Below are positions 35,486 to 48,079 of a DNA stretch of 64,000 nt, piece by piece. This DNA comes from Dendrobium chrysotoxum. Taxonomy: Eukaryota > Streptophyta > Magnoliopsida > Asparagales > Orchidaceae. The DNA lies in assembly GCA_019925795.1 (NCBI GenBank), contig CM034311.1, positions 21,140,231 through 21,204,230 on the forward strand, written 5' to 3'. Position 1 is the first letter of the stretch, and each line of letters opens with the position of its first letter. A program made the translations under genes and the position numbers. Under the pieces are notes generated by a model. The model ran no database searches. It was not told the origin of the DNA and was given only the letters and a program-made list of their open reading frames with translations.

Positions 35486-38400
35486 ATTTTTTTTGTTTGA
35501 TTGAAAAATATATGTTTTAAAAAAAGGGTTTAATTTTCTTTGGGAAATATTTAATTTCTGGAATTTAAATTTTATAATCGAACACTTATTATGAATGATA
35601 TATCACCTCGAAAGGTGAATATATCGTTCTCTAATAGGTTCATATTACAAATCTTGATTTATCCTGATTATCACAATCAAACTCAAGGAGAAAACAACAC
35701 ACGATCTCGAAAGATCAAAATGATGTTTAATCAATTATTTGATTATGTTAATCTGAATAGGATCATTAATTTCATAATCAGAACTATGATTGTAATTGAC
35801 ATATCTATCCGAAGAAAGAAGATCTCAATCATTATCAATAGTTTGAATATGAAAATAACGATCGCCATTTTTTGTTTTGATTTCCCAAAGATAATTAATT
35901 AAAGGTTTTGAAAAAGCTTGATTTTGAAATCAGGTCTGGGTTTCTAAATCTCTTACGAGCGCAAGCCCTCATAGTTAATTACATCGTAGGAAACCAAAAA
36001 ATTTCCTACGAATACTCTCGATTAAAATAGCGATACGAATTTTATTTAAGAATTTCAAAGCTAGATGTCAAAGGAGATTAAGGGTTGGAAATTCAATAGG
36101 GATTGGATCAAATTTGAGCAGTTATTTCTGGAGTCAAAGGAAGAAGAGTAGGAGATGTTTTGAGATTCTGAATCACTTCAGAAACACCTCAAACTATCCT
36201 AAGTGTTGGGCTTGAATTAGATTGAAAGATATTTAATGTTTAAGTTGTCAATTTTATTAGAAAATGGGAATTAGATTCCCGGAAGATTGAGGTCTTAAGA
36301 TTGAACATTTATCTCAAAACTTAAGTCTAAAATGGGTACTGAAAAATAGTGACCCAGAACCTAACTAATGCAATGCAATCTGGACTTACCCCGGCCTTGA
36401 TTGGGGAGCCAGCTAAACCACCTAAATGCTTTAAAACCATGAGTCAAAGTCTTTATGAAAGAGTGGTTAAGGATGTTATTTAAGATTGAGTTTGAGGAGA
36501 GCGGGGCTGACATCTAGAGCAGATTCTTATTTAACCCCTTAATATATGTTGGGTGAAATGATTAAGCTAAAAATGTAATTAAGATTTAGACTCAATTTTA
36601 ATTTGTTACTAATGCGATGCATGCTAGTTGACTCGATGAAATGCTTAAATAAAAATGCAGCAGTTTTAAAATCAGGCTTAAAAAATAGATTTTATCCTAG
36701 GGATTGCACAACATCCTCTTGGACAGAACTGCACCCTAATAGGTCAGGTGGTCTGCCAAAACCCGCAGGCGGGGAGGTGCCTAACACGGATGAGAAAAGT
36801 CAATATGTATGCATGAAAAACCCCCGGCGAGTCTGGGCTTACTTCTTAAGAGCGTTAGAGTTTCTATCTGAGCTTAAATTTTTTAATTTTATTTAAGTAG
36901 AAAAGGTTTATGACCGTACCCTCACGAGCCTCCAATCGGGTTCCAGGCTAAATCAAATACGACATGCAATAAGCGCCAAAAAACTACTAAAAGCATGCGG
37001 GTCCTTAAGCGCAATCAACATATCAATCAAATCAATTAAATAATTAAATTAATTAAATAAATTCTCAAATTGAAAGTCCATAGGCAAGTGCCTTTTAATT
37101 ATACAACCCAGGGTCTGTAGTAAAGTAAAGTGGCCGGGTACCACTGACTACAACCCGGATTCTACTCCTAAGACTCAAATGACTTTGGGATTTGAGATTC
37201 TTCTCGTTCTCCACTTCTTCATCTTCTTGGAACTCCTTGGATCGTCGGGTCTGGATATCCAAATGAAAAGAAACTCCCCCTGAATAGGGGTGTTATCTTT
37301 TCTCTTTGGATACTTAAACTTCATCCTAATTTGGATCTCCAAATGGATAGGAACTCTCCCCTAAGGGATGTTCCTTCCTCTTTGGATTCCAAATTGGATG
37401 TTTAAACATCTCAATCTCAAAGTACTTTAAATAATTTACAACTTAATTTAAATTAAATTACATCAATTAAAATTAAAAATCTAGACTCAACAACCTGCAG
37501 GGTTATCATAATAATCAACAGTTATATTTACATCCCAAGCAGTTATATATTAAAAATTAAAAAATTCTCAAACCAGCCACACTTGGCCATGCTCTTTTAA
37601 TTTTAAAGGGGGTCTTAGCATGCTTAGCACCTGTACAATTTAATAATTATGATTTTGCCCCCTTTAATTTATGCCCTGTATGAGCATGGCCACCTGCATA
37701 AGATTGAATTAGTATAAATCGTTCCTAACCTAAGGGTTGGTCTAACGTACAATCAATCAAATCACAGAGTGCAGTAAATAAATAAACAATCACATCAATT
37801 CTACCACTAGCAAACAGCATACAGTAAAAGCTCGAAAATTCGGCACACGGTAGAAAGGTAAACACCGGCCTAACCTAAGACTAGAGTTAGTTGTCCTAGC
37901 AAACCATCTAAAGTGCGTGAGGTAGGCTGTGTGGTTTTGATATGTCCTAAATAGGATCATTAGTTAAAGTTGTTAAAGATTCTGGTTGGTTAAAAAGGTT
38001 TAAGGGAGAATTTAATTAAAGTTTAAATCTTAATGACTTGAAATTAATTTTAAACTTGATTTTGATTGTTTGTTGGATACCACATTTGTTTCACACCAAG
38101 GCCGTGAAGTTTATTTCACCTTCCTTGGGGCTAATTTAATAGCCTCGTAGGCCTGGGTTACGTAGTGGTACCTGATATAATTAAGTGCTTTAAGTTTAAT
38201 TAATGCTTGAAGGTTAATTAAATTTTAATTAGAATTGATTGATTGCTGGTTTTAAGTTTGAATTAGTGTTTTCTGAAATTTTGAATGATTTATTGAATTT
38301 TGGTATTTTTAGATTATTTTAATCATTTAATTCAAGGGTCAGAAGTTGACTTTTTGATTTAAAGTGTTTTCTGGAAAGTTAATATTTTATTAAAATACTA

Positions 38401-39497
38401 GACCTTAATACAATCAGTTAGACAGTAAGTACGCTGAAATTAAATTTTTTTAGATTTTATTATGAAGGTTTGAAGTTTTGACTTAAATTTGAACTAGGTT
38501 TGACCAAAAGTTGACTTTTTCAAATTTGATTGATTTCTGGAAACTTGACATTTTTAATAAATATTAGACCTTAATATGAGTTGTATGCCTTTGAGTTTGC
38601 TCAATTTGGAGTTCATTTGAATTAGTTATGAATTTTTGAAGTTTTGAGTATTTAATGAATTATTTAAATTGTCTAATTAGAGACCCTTTTTGTGATTTGG
38701 ATCCAAATGACCTCCAAACTCCTTGAAATCAACTCCAAAGGGCAGGAATGACCTAAGAAATGATTTCCAAGTGTTTGGAAGTTTTCTGGAATTTTTAATT
38801 ATTTTTAATTAATTAAATTAATTAAATATTGAATTTCAATTAAAATAAAATTAAGCTTAATTTTGAAGTCCAGTCAAGGGGTTTTTATTTTTCATTGATT
38901 AAGGGTTTAATTCTGGTCAGTTTGAGATATTATTTGTAATTTTTAGATTTAAAATTGATTTATTATAATTTCTGGAAGTTTTAAAGGCTTAATTAAGGTT
39001 TAAACTTGATTAGGTTAATTAAGGGGCTTAATGACTTCAAAATTCAGTGTGGAAATTTTTCTAGAGCTGATAGTGTCATTATGTTTAAGTGTTCAAAGTT
39101 TCAAGTCAATAGGATATACATCCTAATTATGGGAAATATTCTAAGTTATCTAATCAAGTCCTTAATTATTGTCCTTCATGATGTTACTAAATTTAATTGG
39201 GTTTGAATCAAGATTCTTCTAACCCTTAACATAACAGGTGTAAGATGTATATACATAAACACAATCAAATCCTAAATCTAAAAGAGTCCTAAGACTAAGT
39301 GGTGTGTGCATGTCCTAAACATGCAATGCAAATCAAAATTTGATTATTTGAAAGATTAATCAATGAATAATTAATCAAATAATTATTCATTAATTAATCA
39401 TCATTCCACATTAATGCTATTCAAGTATGCTTAATCAATGTCTAAAGTTTCAAAGGATCTCTCAAAGTTCAATGTTTAAAATAAGTATAATTTTAAA

Positions 39498-39504
<7 letters not shown>

Positions 39505-39565
<61 letters not shown>
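39505..39565. repeat. (TA)n microsatellite
   Basis: About 60 bases of nearly pure TA within the element B LTR. The equivalent site in the other LTRs has no such expansion. Confidence 0.95.
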
Positions 39566-39569
<4 letters not shown>

Positions 39570-42004
39570 TCTAAAATACTCAAAATATTGATGAAATAAA
39601 TTTAAAATTTAAATGAGAGAGCCACTGATTTTTAAGGTTATTTGAAAGTAAATTTTGTTTTATTTTGAAAATACTTAACATAATATTGAATTAAATATTG
39701 ATTAAGTAATAAAAGAATTAAAGAATTAATATTAATTAAAATAAATTAAATTCTTGATCCTTGAAATTAACTTCAAATTAAAATACTTAATTTTCTAAAA
39801 ATTTTGAAATATTATACTTAATTTTATGATTTAGATTGAGTTTAATATGAATTTTTAGAGCTTAAAGTCAATTAAACAAATTTAAAATAAGCTAAGAATA
39901 ATTAATATTTGAAATATATATAGATATATTTTAAATTAGGTTTAAATTAAAGGTTGAATATTTCTGAAATTTGAAGATAATTTAAAATAATTTTAATTAG
40001 ATTTTCAAAATTGATTAAAATTTAATTTCAATCAAATATTAACTAACACTTAAATATTTAATTAGTTTAATATATATATTTAATGAAATGTTTTAATCAT
40101 TTTCAAATAAACAGTAATTAAAAAAAAATAATATTTAACATTTAAAATAATTTAAAGTATGTTAATATTTTAAATTAACATTAATTTTTAAATCAGAATA
40201 ATTAAAATTTTTTTTTAAAATTTTAAAACACTTAATTAATTATTAGGTCTTTTAAAATATATTAACATTTTAAATTAATATTAATATATTTTAAAATTAA
40301 TTCTTAATTAATTATTGATTTATTTTAATTAAACGTAATTAAAAGTAATTAGAATTTAATAATAATAATAATAAAAAGGCTGATGACGGTTTTGCCACAT
40401 GGCGCCCTTTGATTGGGCATTGCAAACCGCGGTGGCGGCGCCCAATCATTGGCAATGCTTGGCGCCGCCGCCAATCATTGGCATCGAAAACGATGGTGCG
40501 GGTCCCACACGCTTCTCACTTAAACCAGTCAGCGGATCATGGAAGCCGTCCGATCGGGCGCGTTTTGAAATCAAAGGCCATGATAGCATCGGATAGGGGA
40601 TCACAGAGGCTGTCGATCCCGCGGTTTGGAATGGACGGCTCAGATTGAGCCAAACCGAAAGAATTAACCGTGGGATCTGATCTGTGGCCTATTCACACCG
40701 CGGCATGGGAAGATCTCAATGGTTGATCCTAAGATCAGCGGTCCAGATTCCCCCAGTAAGCAAGAAATGCAAACCGAGCCCTAGAACTCATTTTTTGGCT
40801 CGTTTGCACAAACGACTAGATTATTTAACTTAAAATTTTAAACAGAGAAAGAATGAATGAACATAATTAATGTGGACGTGGATTTAAAATTTAAAATGCG
40901 TTATATATAAAGTTATTTAATCTAGTGCATCCTAGACTAGGGTTTAAGTTTTTGAAATATTTTACCGATGGATTTAAGATTTTTTGGATTCTTTGAATTT
41001 GTAGATTATCCTCGCAACTTTTCCTAGCTGAAGTTGAGGCCTGGAACGCGATGGATTGAGCTGGAGATGCCCCGGACTGAATTTGAACTTGAGTTCACCG
41101 GGAAGCTCGTCGGAAACCACTTTGACCGGCTGGTTTTGGCTCGGGATGGGTAGAGGAGAACCCTGGGAGCTTGAATGAATAGAGGGTTCAATGGGAGAGC
41201 CTGAGTGTAGAGAGAGTGATAGGATTGGAATGAGGCTCCTTTTGGATGACCTAGCCTATTCAAACGTCCTTGGGCTCAAGGAACGGCTGGGATTGAACCT
41301 AGGGATGCCTAGATGGATGACAAGTGGCTAGGGGGTAGGTGGGAGCAGAAGCATCAAAGGACACAAGGACATCCTAGGTGGAAAGGTGTCCTTGTCCTCA
41401 TACAAGCATGTGGGGATGATATGAGCTGTTGGATCTTGATCCAAAGGCTAGGATAGGCTCTAGGAATATTCTAGACCATGGTTAAGCTGCTGGAATGATT
41501 TGAGCTGGAATATATTAGCTTAAGCATAGGGATTTAATCATTTGGAACCAAATAAGTCACTTGTTGACTGAGTTGACTGGTCAACCAGTCAACTTGACTG
41601 GTGAGGTGGCATGGGAGAATGTTTGAGAGTTGGTTGAAATGAATTCAAAAAGATTTAAAGGGTTAAATCAAATATAAGAGCCAACTAGTGAATGGACAAA
41701 TTGATTTGACTAAATCCTAATGCATTGACTAAACTCAAATGTTCATGATTTGACTCATGAAAAATTTAGATAGGTTTGGAATATTATTTGAAATAAATTT
41801 GAGGGCTTGGTTGGCTTAAGGATTGGGATTTGAATGGGAATAAGGGAATTTGAGGAGATTTGACCAAATCTTAATGAGTTGACTTGGTCAAACTCAAAGT
41901 GATTTGACTCTAAAAGGATTTAAAAATATTTGAATCATAATTTGAGGTGAGTTTAAAAGATTTGGATGCATATAAGGTTTGATTCAAAGTGGAGAAGCTT
42001 AAGG

Positions 42005-42840
42005 GCTTGAACAGGTCAACCTAGGTTGACTTGGTCAACCAGGTTGACCCAGAGCCAGGGTCTGGACTGGATCAATTTCAAATGGTAAGTGGAGTCTGGT
42101 AGATGTAGTTTGAGGGTTTGAATAGGTTATTTGGGTCAAATCACCTATTTGAACCCTTAATGGGCTTAATGGGTCAACTGGGTTGACTTAGTCAACCAAG
42201 TTGACCCAGGGTCAGGGTTTGAACTGGAATGGTTTGAAATGATGAATGGGGTCTAGTGGAGGTGGTTTTAGGGTTTAAATGGGTCATCTAGATCAAATGA
42301 CCAGTTTAGGCCCTTAATGGGCCTAATGGGTCAACTAGGTTGACTTGGTCAACTAAGTTGACCCAGGGTCAGGGATTGGGTCCAACCAGTTCAGAATGAC
42401 ATTCTGAGTCTGCTGGTGGTGGTCTCAAAGTCTGGGGAGATCATTTGGTCAAAATGACCTATTTAGGCCCTTAATGGGCTTTTAGGTCAACCCTAGTTGA
42501 CTTGGTCAACCAGGTGGGTCCATGGTTTGGAAATGGGTTCAACAGATTTAAAATGATATTTGGAGACCAATGGAGGTGGTCCCAAGGTCTGGGGAGGTCA
42601 TTTGGTCAAAATGACCTATTTTGACCCATAAAGGCCTATTTGGTCAAACTAGGTTGACTTGGTCAACCAGGTTGACCCAGGGGCTGGTTTTGGGTTCAAT
42701 AGATTGGGTTTGATATTTGAAACTTGGTGGAAGTGGTTGCATTTGATTTGGAGCTCATTTGACCAAAGTGACTATTCACACCCCATAGGGGTATTTTGGT
42801 CATTTTGACCCCTGGTCAACTGGGGGTCAAATTGAGTCCA
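42005..42840. repeat. W-box-like palindromic tandem array in element B LTR
   Basis: Homologue of 28495-29345. Units of about 150 bases hold GGTTGACTTGGTCAACC-like palindromes and TCATTTGGTCAAAATGACC-like inverted repeats. Copy number differs from the element A LTR. Confidence 0.85.
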
Positions 42841-43836
42841 ACAAAATATAGTTTACTGCTTAATGGATCATAATCAAGGGTATGGAGGTGATTGGAGGCT
42901 TTGAAGAAAGCTTCAGGGTCGAAATCCACTGGGTGGTAGATCCAGTGGCATGGACTGTAAATATTTGAAGGTTTTACAGTCTTTGGATTTCAATTTAGTT
43001 TCTGGGGTTAGAGACCTTAGAATGAGCTCAAATTTGGAGGGTTGCCTCTAGAGACATGTCATATCAGTGTAGAACTCACAGACCTTGAATAAGAAGTCAT
43101 TTGATAGGGTTTTGAATTATTCAAAGATTCACTAGAAAAGGCTTTCAGGACTTAGACCTTTAGCTTTGGATTTGAATCTGGAAATCTGGTTTTGAATTGG
43201 ATTTTGAGCTTGAATGATAGGGTTTGAACTATCTAAATCATTTATAATCATTTGTATGATTGTAGATGATTAGATAGGATTGAAGTCAGGTTAGAGGTTA
43301 TGACAGCTGGATTTGAATATTTTAAAGGTCAGGATTGGTCAATGGTTTGAATCGACTTGAACTCTGGATTGATTTGAGTCTTGGATAGATTGATTTAAAG
43401 CTTAGACTGGTGTGGAGTTTGAATAGATTTGAAGTCTGGATAGATCTAAGGTCTAGGAGAATCCTAAGATCTGATATTGATCTAGGGAAATCCTAGGGTC
43501 CAGAGTAAATCCTAAGGACTGAAATCTAGGAAACTTTTAGAGTTTAGGAAACTCTAAAGTCTGGGATCTAGAAGGTTCTTAGGATCTAGAATAGATCCTA
43601 AAGTCTGGATTCTAGGAAGATCCTAAGGTTTAGATTGATCCTAAGATCTAAAATCTAGGAAAGATCCTAGGATCTAGAATAGTCTGGAAATTTGATTGAT
43701 CTGAGATCAGGGTTGATTTGAGTCTGGATTGATCTAGGATTAAATTGATCCTAGGGTTAAAATTAAATCCTAAGGATTGGAAAGATCCTAAAGTCTGGAT
43801 TGGTCCTACTGAGCTCATACAAAAATGAGGACAACA

Positions 43837-44332
43837 CCGATGCACCCGGATCAATGAGAACTCTTGATAACTTAAACTTGCCCATATTTACGGTGATGTA
43901 AAGTGGACAATTGTGGTCGGCAGTTCCAAGGAGTAAATCTTCGTCAGAGAAGGTAACCCCAGGGATTTCCTTAAAGTACAAAGCTTCTTCCTCGAAAGTT
44001 GAGGCTAATTGAGCTAAGCAAATCTCTAGGTCGAGAAGTGTTTTAATTAGAGTCTCCCTCATCTCTTTTGAAAGGACAAGGGCATCATAAATGCTCAATT
44101 TGGCAGGAAACTTCCTAAGGTGAGCTAAGACATTGTAATCAACACTTGGAACGTTAACATTGGGACCCGGTGGATTTGAAAGAATTGGAGTTGATTGTTG
44201 AGCAGGGATTTGAATTGGATCATCAGAAATAACTTGTTTTCCTTTATCCTGAGGAGGTCGCCTAGGGGGTAAGACCTTCCCACCACGTAGTTGTACTTGT
44301 ACGACTTCATCGGAAGAACTGTCACAACCCAA
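43837..44332 (-). pseudogene. Element A protease fragment, cut by element B
   Basis: Retroviral-type aspartic protease region that lies between gag and pol in gypsy elements. It reads from a Ser/Asp-rich stretch (CDSSSDEVVQVQLRGGK) through a proline/glutamine-rich linker and VTFSDEDLLLGTADHNCPLY to the active-site neighbourhood RVLIDPGAS. There the LTR of element B interrupts it, just after the position of the usual D-[ST]-G or DGGS motif. The rest of the protease is absent. Its frame differs from the end of gag, so it was either reached by frameshift or separated by a later indel. Confidence 0.78.
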
Positions 44333-44339
44333 CGCGACA

Positions 44340-44344
44340 AGAAC
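44340..44344. repeat. Target duplication of nested solo LTR (left)
   Basis: AGAAC here and at 46097-46101. The match actually extends to ACAAGAAC, but a 5-bp duplication leaves TG...CA ends on the insert. Confidence 0.7.
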
Positions 44345-46096
44345 TGATCCTATTGTGTTAGGTTGCGACAGAAAACCCCAGGATCTAGCTTTGGAATTGC
44401 TTTTCTTTTTCTTTTCAATGAATTATAGAACCACAGAGCTGCTATAAACATCCAAATGTACGAAAAACTCATCCATTCTTTCTTCTTTCTTTCATCAAAA
44501 ATAATGTACACTACAGTGCATGGCTATAAATAGAAAGTACAGAACAGAAAAGTAACCTAGCCATGACTGTACAAAAATCAAAAGTACAAAAATACCTATG
44601 ACTGCAATTCAGATCCTGAACGACTAGTTTGACACTTCCTTCCCTTTCCCAGAACCTGAAAACCATGAAGATAACCACAGTGAGCCAACAGCTCAGCAAG
44701 ATCACACTAGCCGATCTAAATTCTCAGATCCATTCACAGAACTGAAATCTCAAAACAAAATACACAATTCAAGCATCAAACAGAATACAGATTATCACAG
44801 AAATTCTCAGAATATCAACCAGAATTATCGTACCACAGAAATCATCGGTTCACAGAAATCACAGAAATTATCATATATCAGATCACATGTCCCTGACCCA
44901 GACAGAATCTCAAAGGATTCTGGCCCCTTATGCCTCCCTTCCCTGACACAGACGAATCTCAAAGGATTCTGGCCCCTTATGCCTCCCTTTGTGCTTACAG
45001 CACCAGAACATACCATATTTATCAGATCAGAATTCATTTTGATATTCCCGGACCCTAACAGAAACTCAAAGGATTCTGGCCCCTTATAACTCCCTTCTGA
45101 TATCTCATATCATATAACACATCAAATCATATCATATCAAATACGTATCGAAATACAGTCGGACGGCATAACGGCAGACAACAGAAAATTCAACATACAA
45201 AATTCACAGTTTCAGAATATTTCCAAATTACCAGAAATCGTGCACAACATTGTTTCAAGACTTTTATTGTACTGAAGCACTATTTTTCGACATCCAGAAA
45301 ATTTTCTATTCGATAAAAACCTGGCAGATTTCAAAATACCCGATGAAAAATGTCCAGAAAATAGGCAAAATATGCAAAATAGCAATCTCGACAACATACC
45401 AAAAGTTACGCGGTAAAAGATTTGCCAGTGCAAAGTTATACCCATTTTTTGCTAACAGAAACACAATTTTAATCAGAAAATTCGTCAAAATTCACATTTC
45501 TGAAAATTTGAGATAGGCATAATGTGCCTTACCTCGAGTCAATCAACTTTCCCAACTGCGACGACGGACGAAAACGGACCGAAGTCGCCCAAATTACGGA
45601 TTTCCTTCTCTTTTTCCTTCTCTTTCTCTCTCTAGCCTTTTTCTCTCTCCAAAAATCACATAAATGAGATATTTAATGGGCTGAGATCTTTTCAGTTCGT
45701 CCCGGACGATCGTGTCATTCATCCCGGACGATAATTTCTTCGTACGGATGAAATTACTGGACGATCGGCTCTGTAAAATTTTTGTTCTGTTCGTACAGAC
45801 TGTTCGTACGGACGAACTAAGTTCATACAGACAGTTCGTACAGACGAAAATGTTGTACGATCGGCTCTGGACTGTTTGTCCAAACGGTTCGTACGGGACT
45901 AACATGTTCGTATAGACGGTTCGTACAGACGATTCTGCAGGACGATTGGCTCTGAACGGTTCGTACGGGACTAACAGGTTCGTACAGTACGAACCTACAC
46001 CAAAAATCTTGAATTTCTCAGTTCGTAGAGACGGTTCGTACAGGTTCATCCGGGACTAACCTGCACGAAATTTTTTTTTTTTCAAGGGTTCTCACA
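44345..46096 (-). mobile_element. Nested 1.75-kb solo-LTR-like insertion
   Basis: A TG...CA segment of 1752 bp, flanked by AGAAC, separates A's gag from its protease and has no coding domain. Read on the minus strand it starts TGTGAGAACCCTTGAAAAAA, a start style seen in plant chromovirus LTRs. Inside are an imperfect tandem repeat around AATCTCAAAGGATTCTGGCC (about 44905, 44950, 45062) and an array of TTCGTACRGAC motifs (45720-46060). A TATAAATA word at 44525 is on the opposite strand. I read it as a solo LTR; the lineage is tentative. Confidence 0.65.
45720..46060. repeat. TTCGTACRGAC repeat cluster
   Basis: About ten or more imperfect copies of GTTCGTACRGACG, some in palindromic pairs such as GTTCGTACGGACGAAC. 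The cluster yields a spurious Tyr/Glu/Pro-rich open frame on the minus strand. Confidence 0.8.
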
Positions 46097-48079
46097 AGAA
46101 CAAACTACAGGGGAGTCTACGCTCTCCTTAGGCGATTGATTGTCGTTATCTGAGCGAGAGTCCGAATCTGAAATATCTATCACGACAGGATTCCCTTGAA
46201 AGTTAATTTCAGGGGCTTCACTATCTGATAAGACATCAGATTCGTTTCTCTCTTGAAGGATCAAATCTGGAGAGCTGAGTGTTTGAAATTCTTGATTGAT
46301 CTCAACTTATTCTTGATTATTTTCAACAGAAGAGTCATTAAAATTTTCATTCTCAACATTAATCATCAAGATATGAGCAGAAGGATCAGACTTTTTATTC
46401 AATTTTTGACCCTTTACCTTTGATGGGGCAAAGTAAAAGTCAGATAATTTCAATGGTGACAGAGATTTTGAGCCACCATCAACCACTTGTACAGATCTCT
46501 CATCAATAAATTTCCTCTCTACAGAAGATTCACTATTTTCATTTTTATTTAATACAGTAGTTCCTAAGACTACTGGAGAGGAAATTATCCCAACGTCCTC
46601 CTGCGAAGCCTCGAGGTCAACCTCCTAGATCGGGTCCCAGGCTCTCGTCGGTAACTGCTGAGAAAGATGAAAAGATTTATTAATCAACTTTTTAAATGCC
46701 CGGGATAGTGTTATATCCCAACCATCTTCAATGGACAGAGAAAAGTTAGAATTTATACCTGAGATAGATTTGACAGACCCATGATCCGGATCGACCAGGT
46801 ACTCCTTTGGAATTATAATATGACCTTGACGAAAGTTCTTTTCCAGCCAATCTTTGAAGACAATGCAGCCTTCGATTGTGTGGCCTAGCATGCGATGGTA
46901 GGGGCAAAAGTTGGATCATCCGTCTTATTTATCTCTTCCGACTTCTTGGCCTCCAGCAATCGAAAATCTGGCTTCTTCTGAAGACTTTTAAAGATCTTTC
47001 TCACCGACTCCCTTTTAAATGGATATGTACGAGTCAATCTCTCTTTAAAAGAAATCTGGTGAGAATCTCTAGTAGGTTGAGAAGTTACCTAAAAAGGTGG
47101 AGATTTCTGAGTTTGATTTGTTGGAGGATTACTGGACTGAACATTCATTGGTTTCTTCCCCTTATCAACAACTGAAACCATTGTTGTTCTCTTTTCAAAG
47201 GACTTCAATGGCTTACTAGCTTTCTTGTCCTCAGTAGAATCCTTCAGGAATGGCATTTTGGAAGCCTCGTCCTGTAGATTACTAGCCTTATTCAAAAGTT
47301 TTTCGAAGGTTTTGATAGTGAAACCCTTCAGGAGAAAAGCAATAGGCCCGTTGATATTCTTTAAAAGAATCTCCACTGCATGTTGCTCTGCAACTGGGGT
47401 TCACACTTCATCGAGAGATTTCGTCACCTCAAGATGTACTCAAACAAAGACTCTCCTAGTTTTTGTTTTTCAATGACGAGATCACCAATGGTTACACGCT
47501 GCTGAGCTCCTGAGAATCTCTTTAAGAATAGACTCTCGAGCTCTGTGAATGTTTTCACTGAACCATTAGGTAGATCTGCGTACCACTCAAAAGTAATACC
47601 GGATAGACTACTCATAAACTGGCAAAAGAGTAGAGCATCTGACCCTCCTGCGTTGTAACAGCTCGCTCGGAAGTGGGCCAGGTGCTGTCTTGGGTTTTCT
47701 AACCCACTAAAAACTTTGAATGAAGGTGGCACAAAGCCTTTAGGATAAGAAGCTAAATCATATTCTTAAGGGTAGGGGCTACCCTTTGGAATAGATGCAG
47801 TCCCTTGAGAATGGGCTAATGCCTCCCTTACCTGGGTTTCGATCATCTGGCGGATATCTTTGTCGGCTGGAGAAGTTGGGGAAGCAACCTCTGGAGTTCT
47901 AGGACTTGATTCTATCTTCCTGTTGTGCTCACCCACTATATGTGTTGAAGGTTACAACTGCTCGGATTGAGACTGTTGTGCTTTAATCATCTGATTTTAC
48001 ATCTGTTCCATTCTGAGCATCATCTGTTCAATTTTGTTCTCCAAACTCTTGATGTATTCATCTTTCTCATTCAGTTTAA
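46097..48079 (-). pseudogene. Element A gag, frameshifted
   Basis: Structural capsid/nucleocapsid protein of the retrotransposon. An N-terminal coiled-coil-like segment (SLENKIEQMMLRMEQM, about 48030-47985) carries two stops. It is followed by the retrotransposon gag domain (47732-47424; LENPRQHLAHF, MSSLSGITFEWYADLPNGSV, LESLFLKRFSG) and a Lys/Ser-rich linker. A single knuckle-like motif NFCPYHRMLGHTIEGC lies near 46905. The acidic tail ends at the nested insertion. Four or more frame changes are needed to follow it. It may once have been continuous with ORF1 upstream: one missing base at about 48080 separates the two frames. Confidence 0.82.

Larger units (their letters stand above)
35353..43836 (-). 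mobile_element. Nested element B remnant: 5' LTR, primer binding site and leader stub
   Basis: A second, related retrotransposon in the same orientation, inserted in A's protease gene. It retains its LTR (35494-43836), an intact primer site and about 115 bases of leader (35353-35467) homologous to the leader beside A's own primer site (58260-58371). It then abuts A's reverse transcriptase remnant near 35353, at a GTTGGCC word also present at the matching leader position. B's internal region, its 3' LTR and the start of A's pol are all missing, implying one large deletion after insertion. Confidence 0.7.
35494..43836 (-). repeat. Element B 5' LTR (about 8.3 kb)
   Basis: In the sense direction it begins TGTTGTCCTCATTTTTGTAT at 43836 and ends CAATCAAACA at 35494. 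It aligns throughout with the element A LTRs but differs from both more than they differ from each other, for example around 39230-39300. It contains a GC island (40378-40720), a W-box-like array (42005-42840), a hairpin (43229-43277) and a long TA microsatellite (39505-39565). Confidence 0.82.

Noticed and set aside
21375..43836. Reading 21375-30670 and 35494-43836 as the LTR pair of one compact element
   Set aside because: The 21375-30670 LTR is closer to the one at 58398 onward, and the internal DNA between the first two lacks gag, protease and polymerase palm, while these lie to the right of 43836 in the same orientation.
45594..46049. 151-codon open frame with repeated Tyr-Glu-Pro/Arg-Thr-Val text
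   Set aside because: It is a translation of the TTCGTACRGAC repeat cluster within the solo-LTR-like insert.
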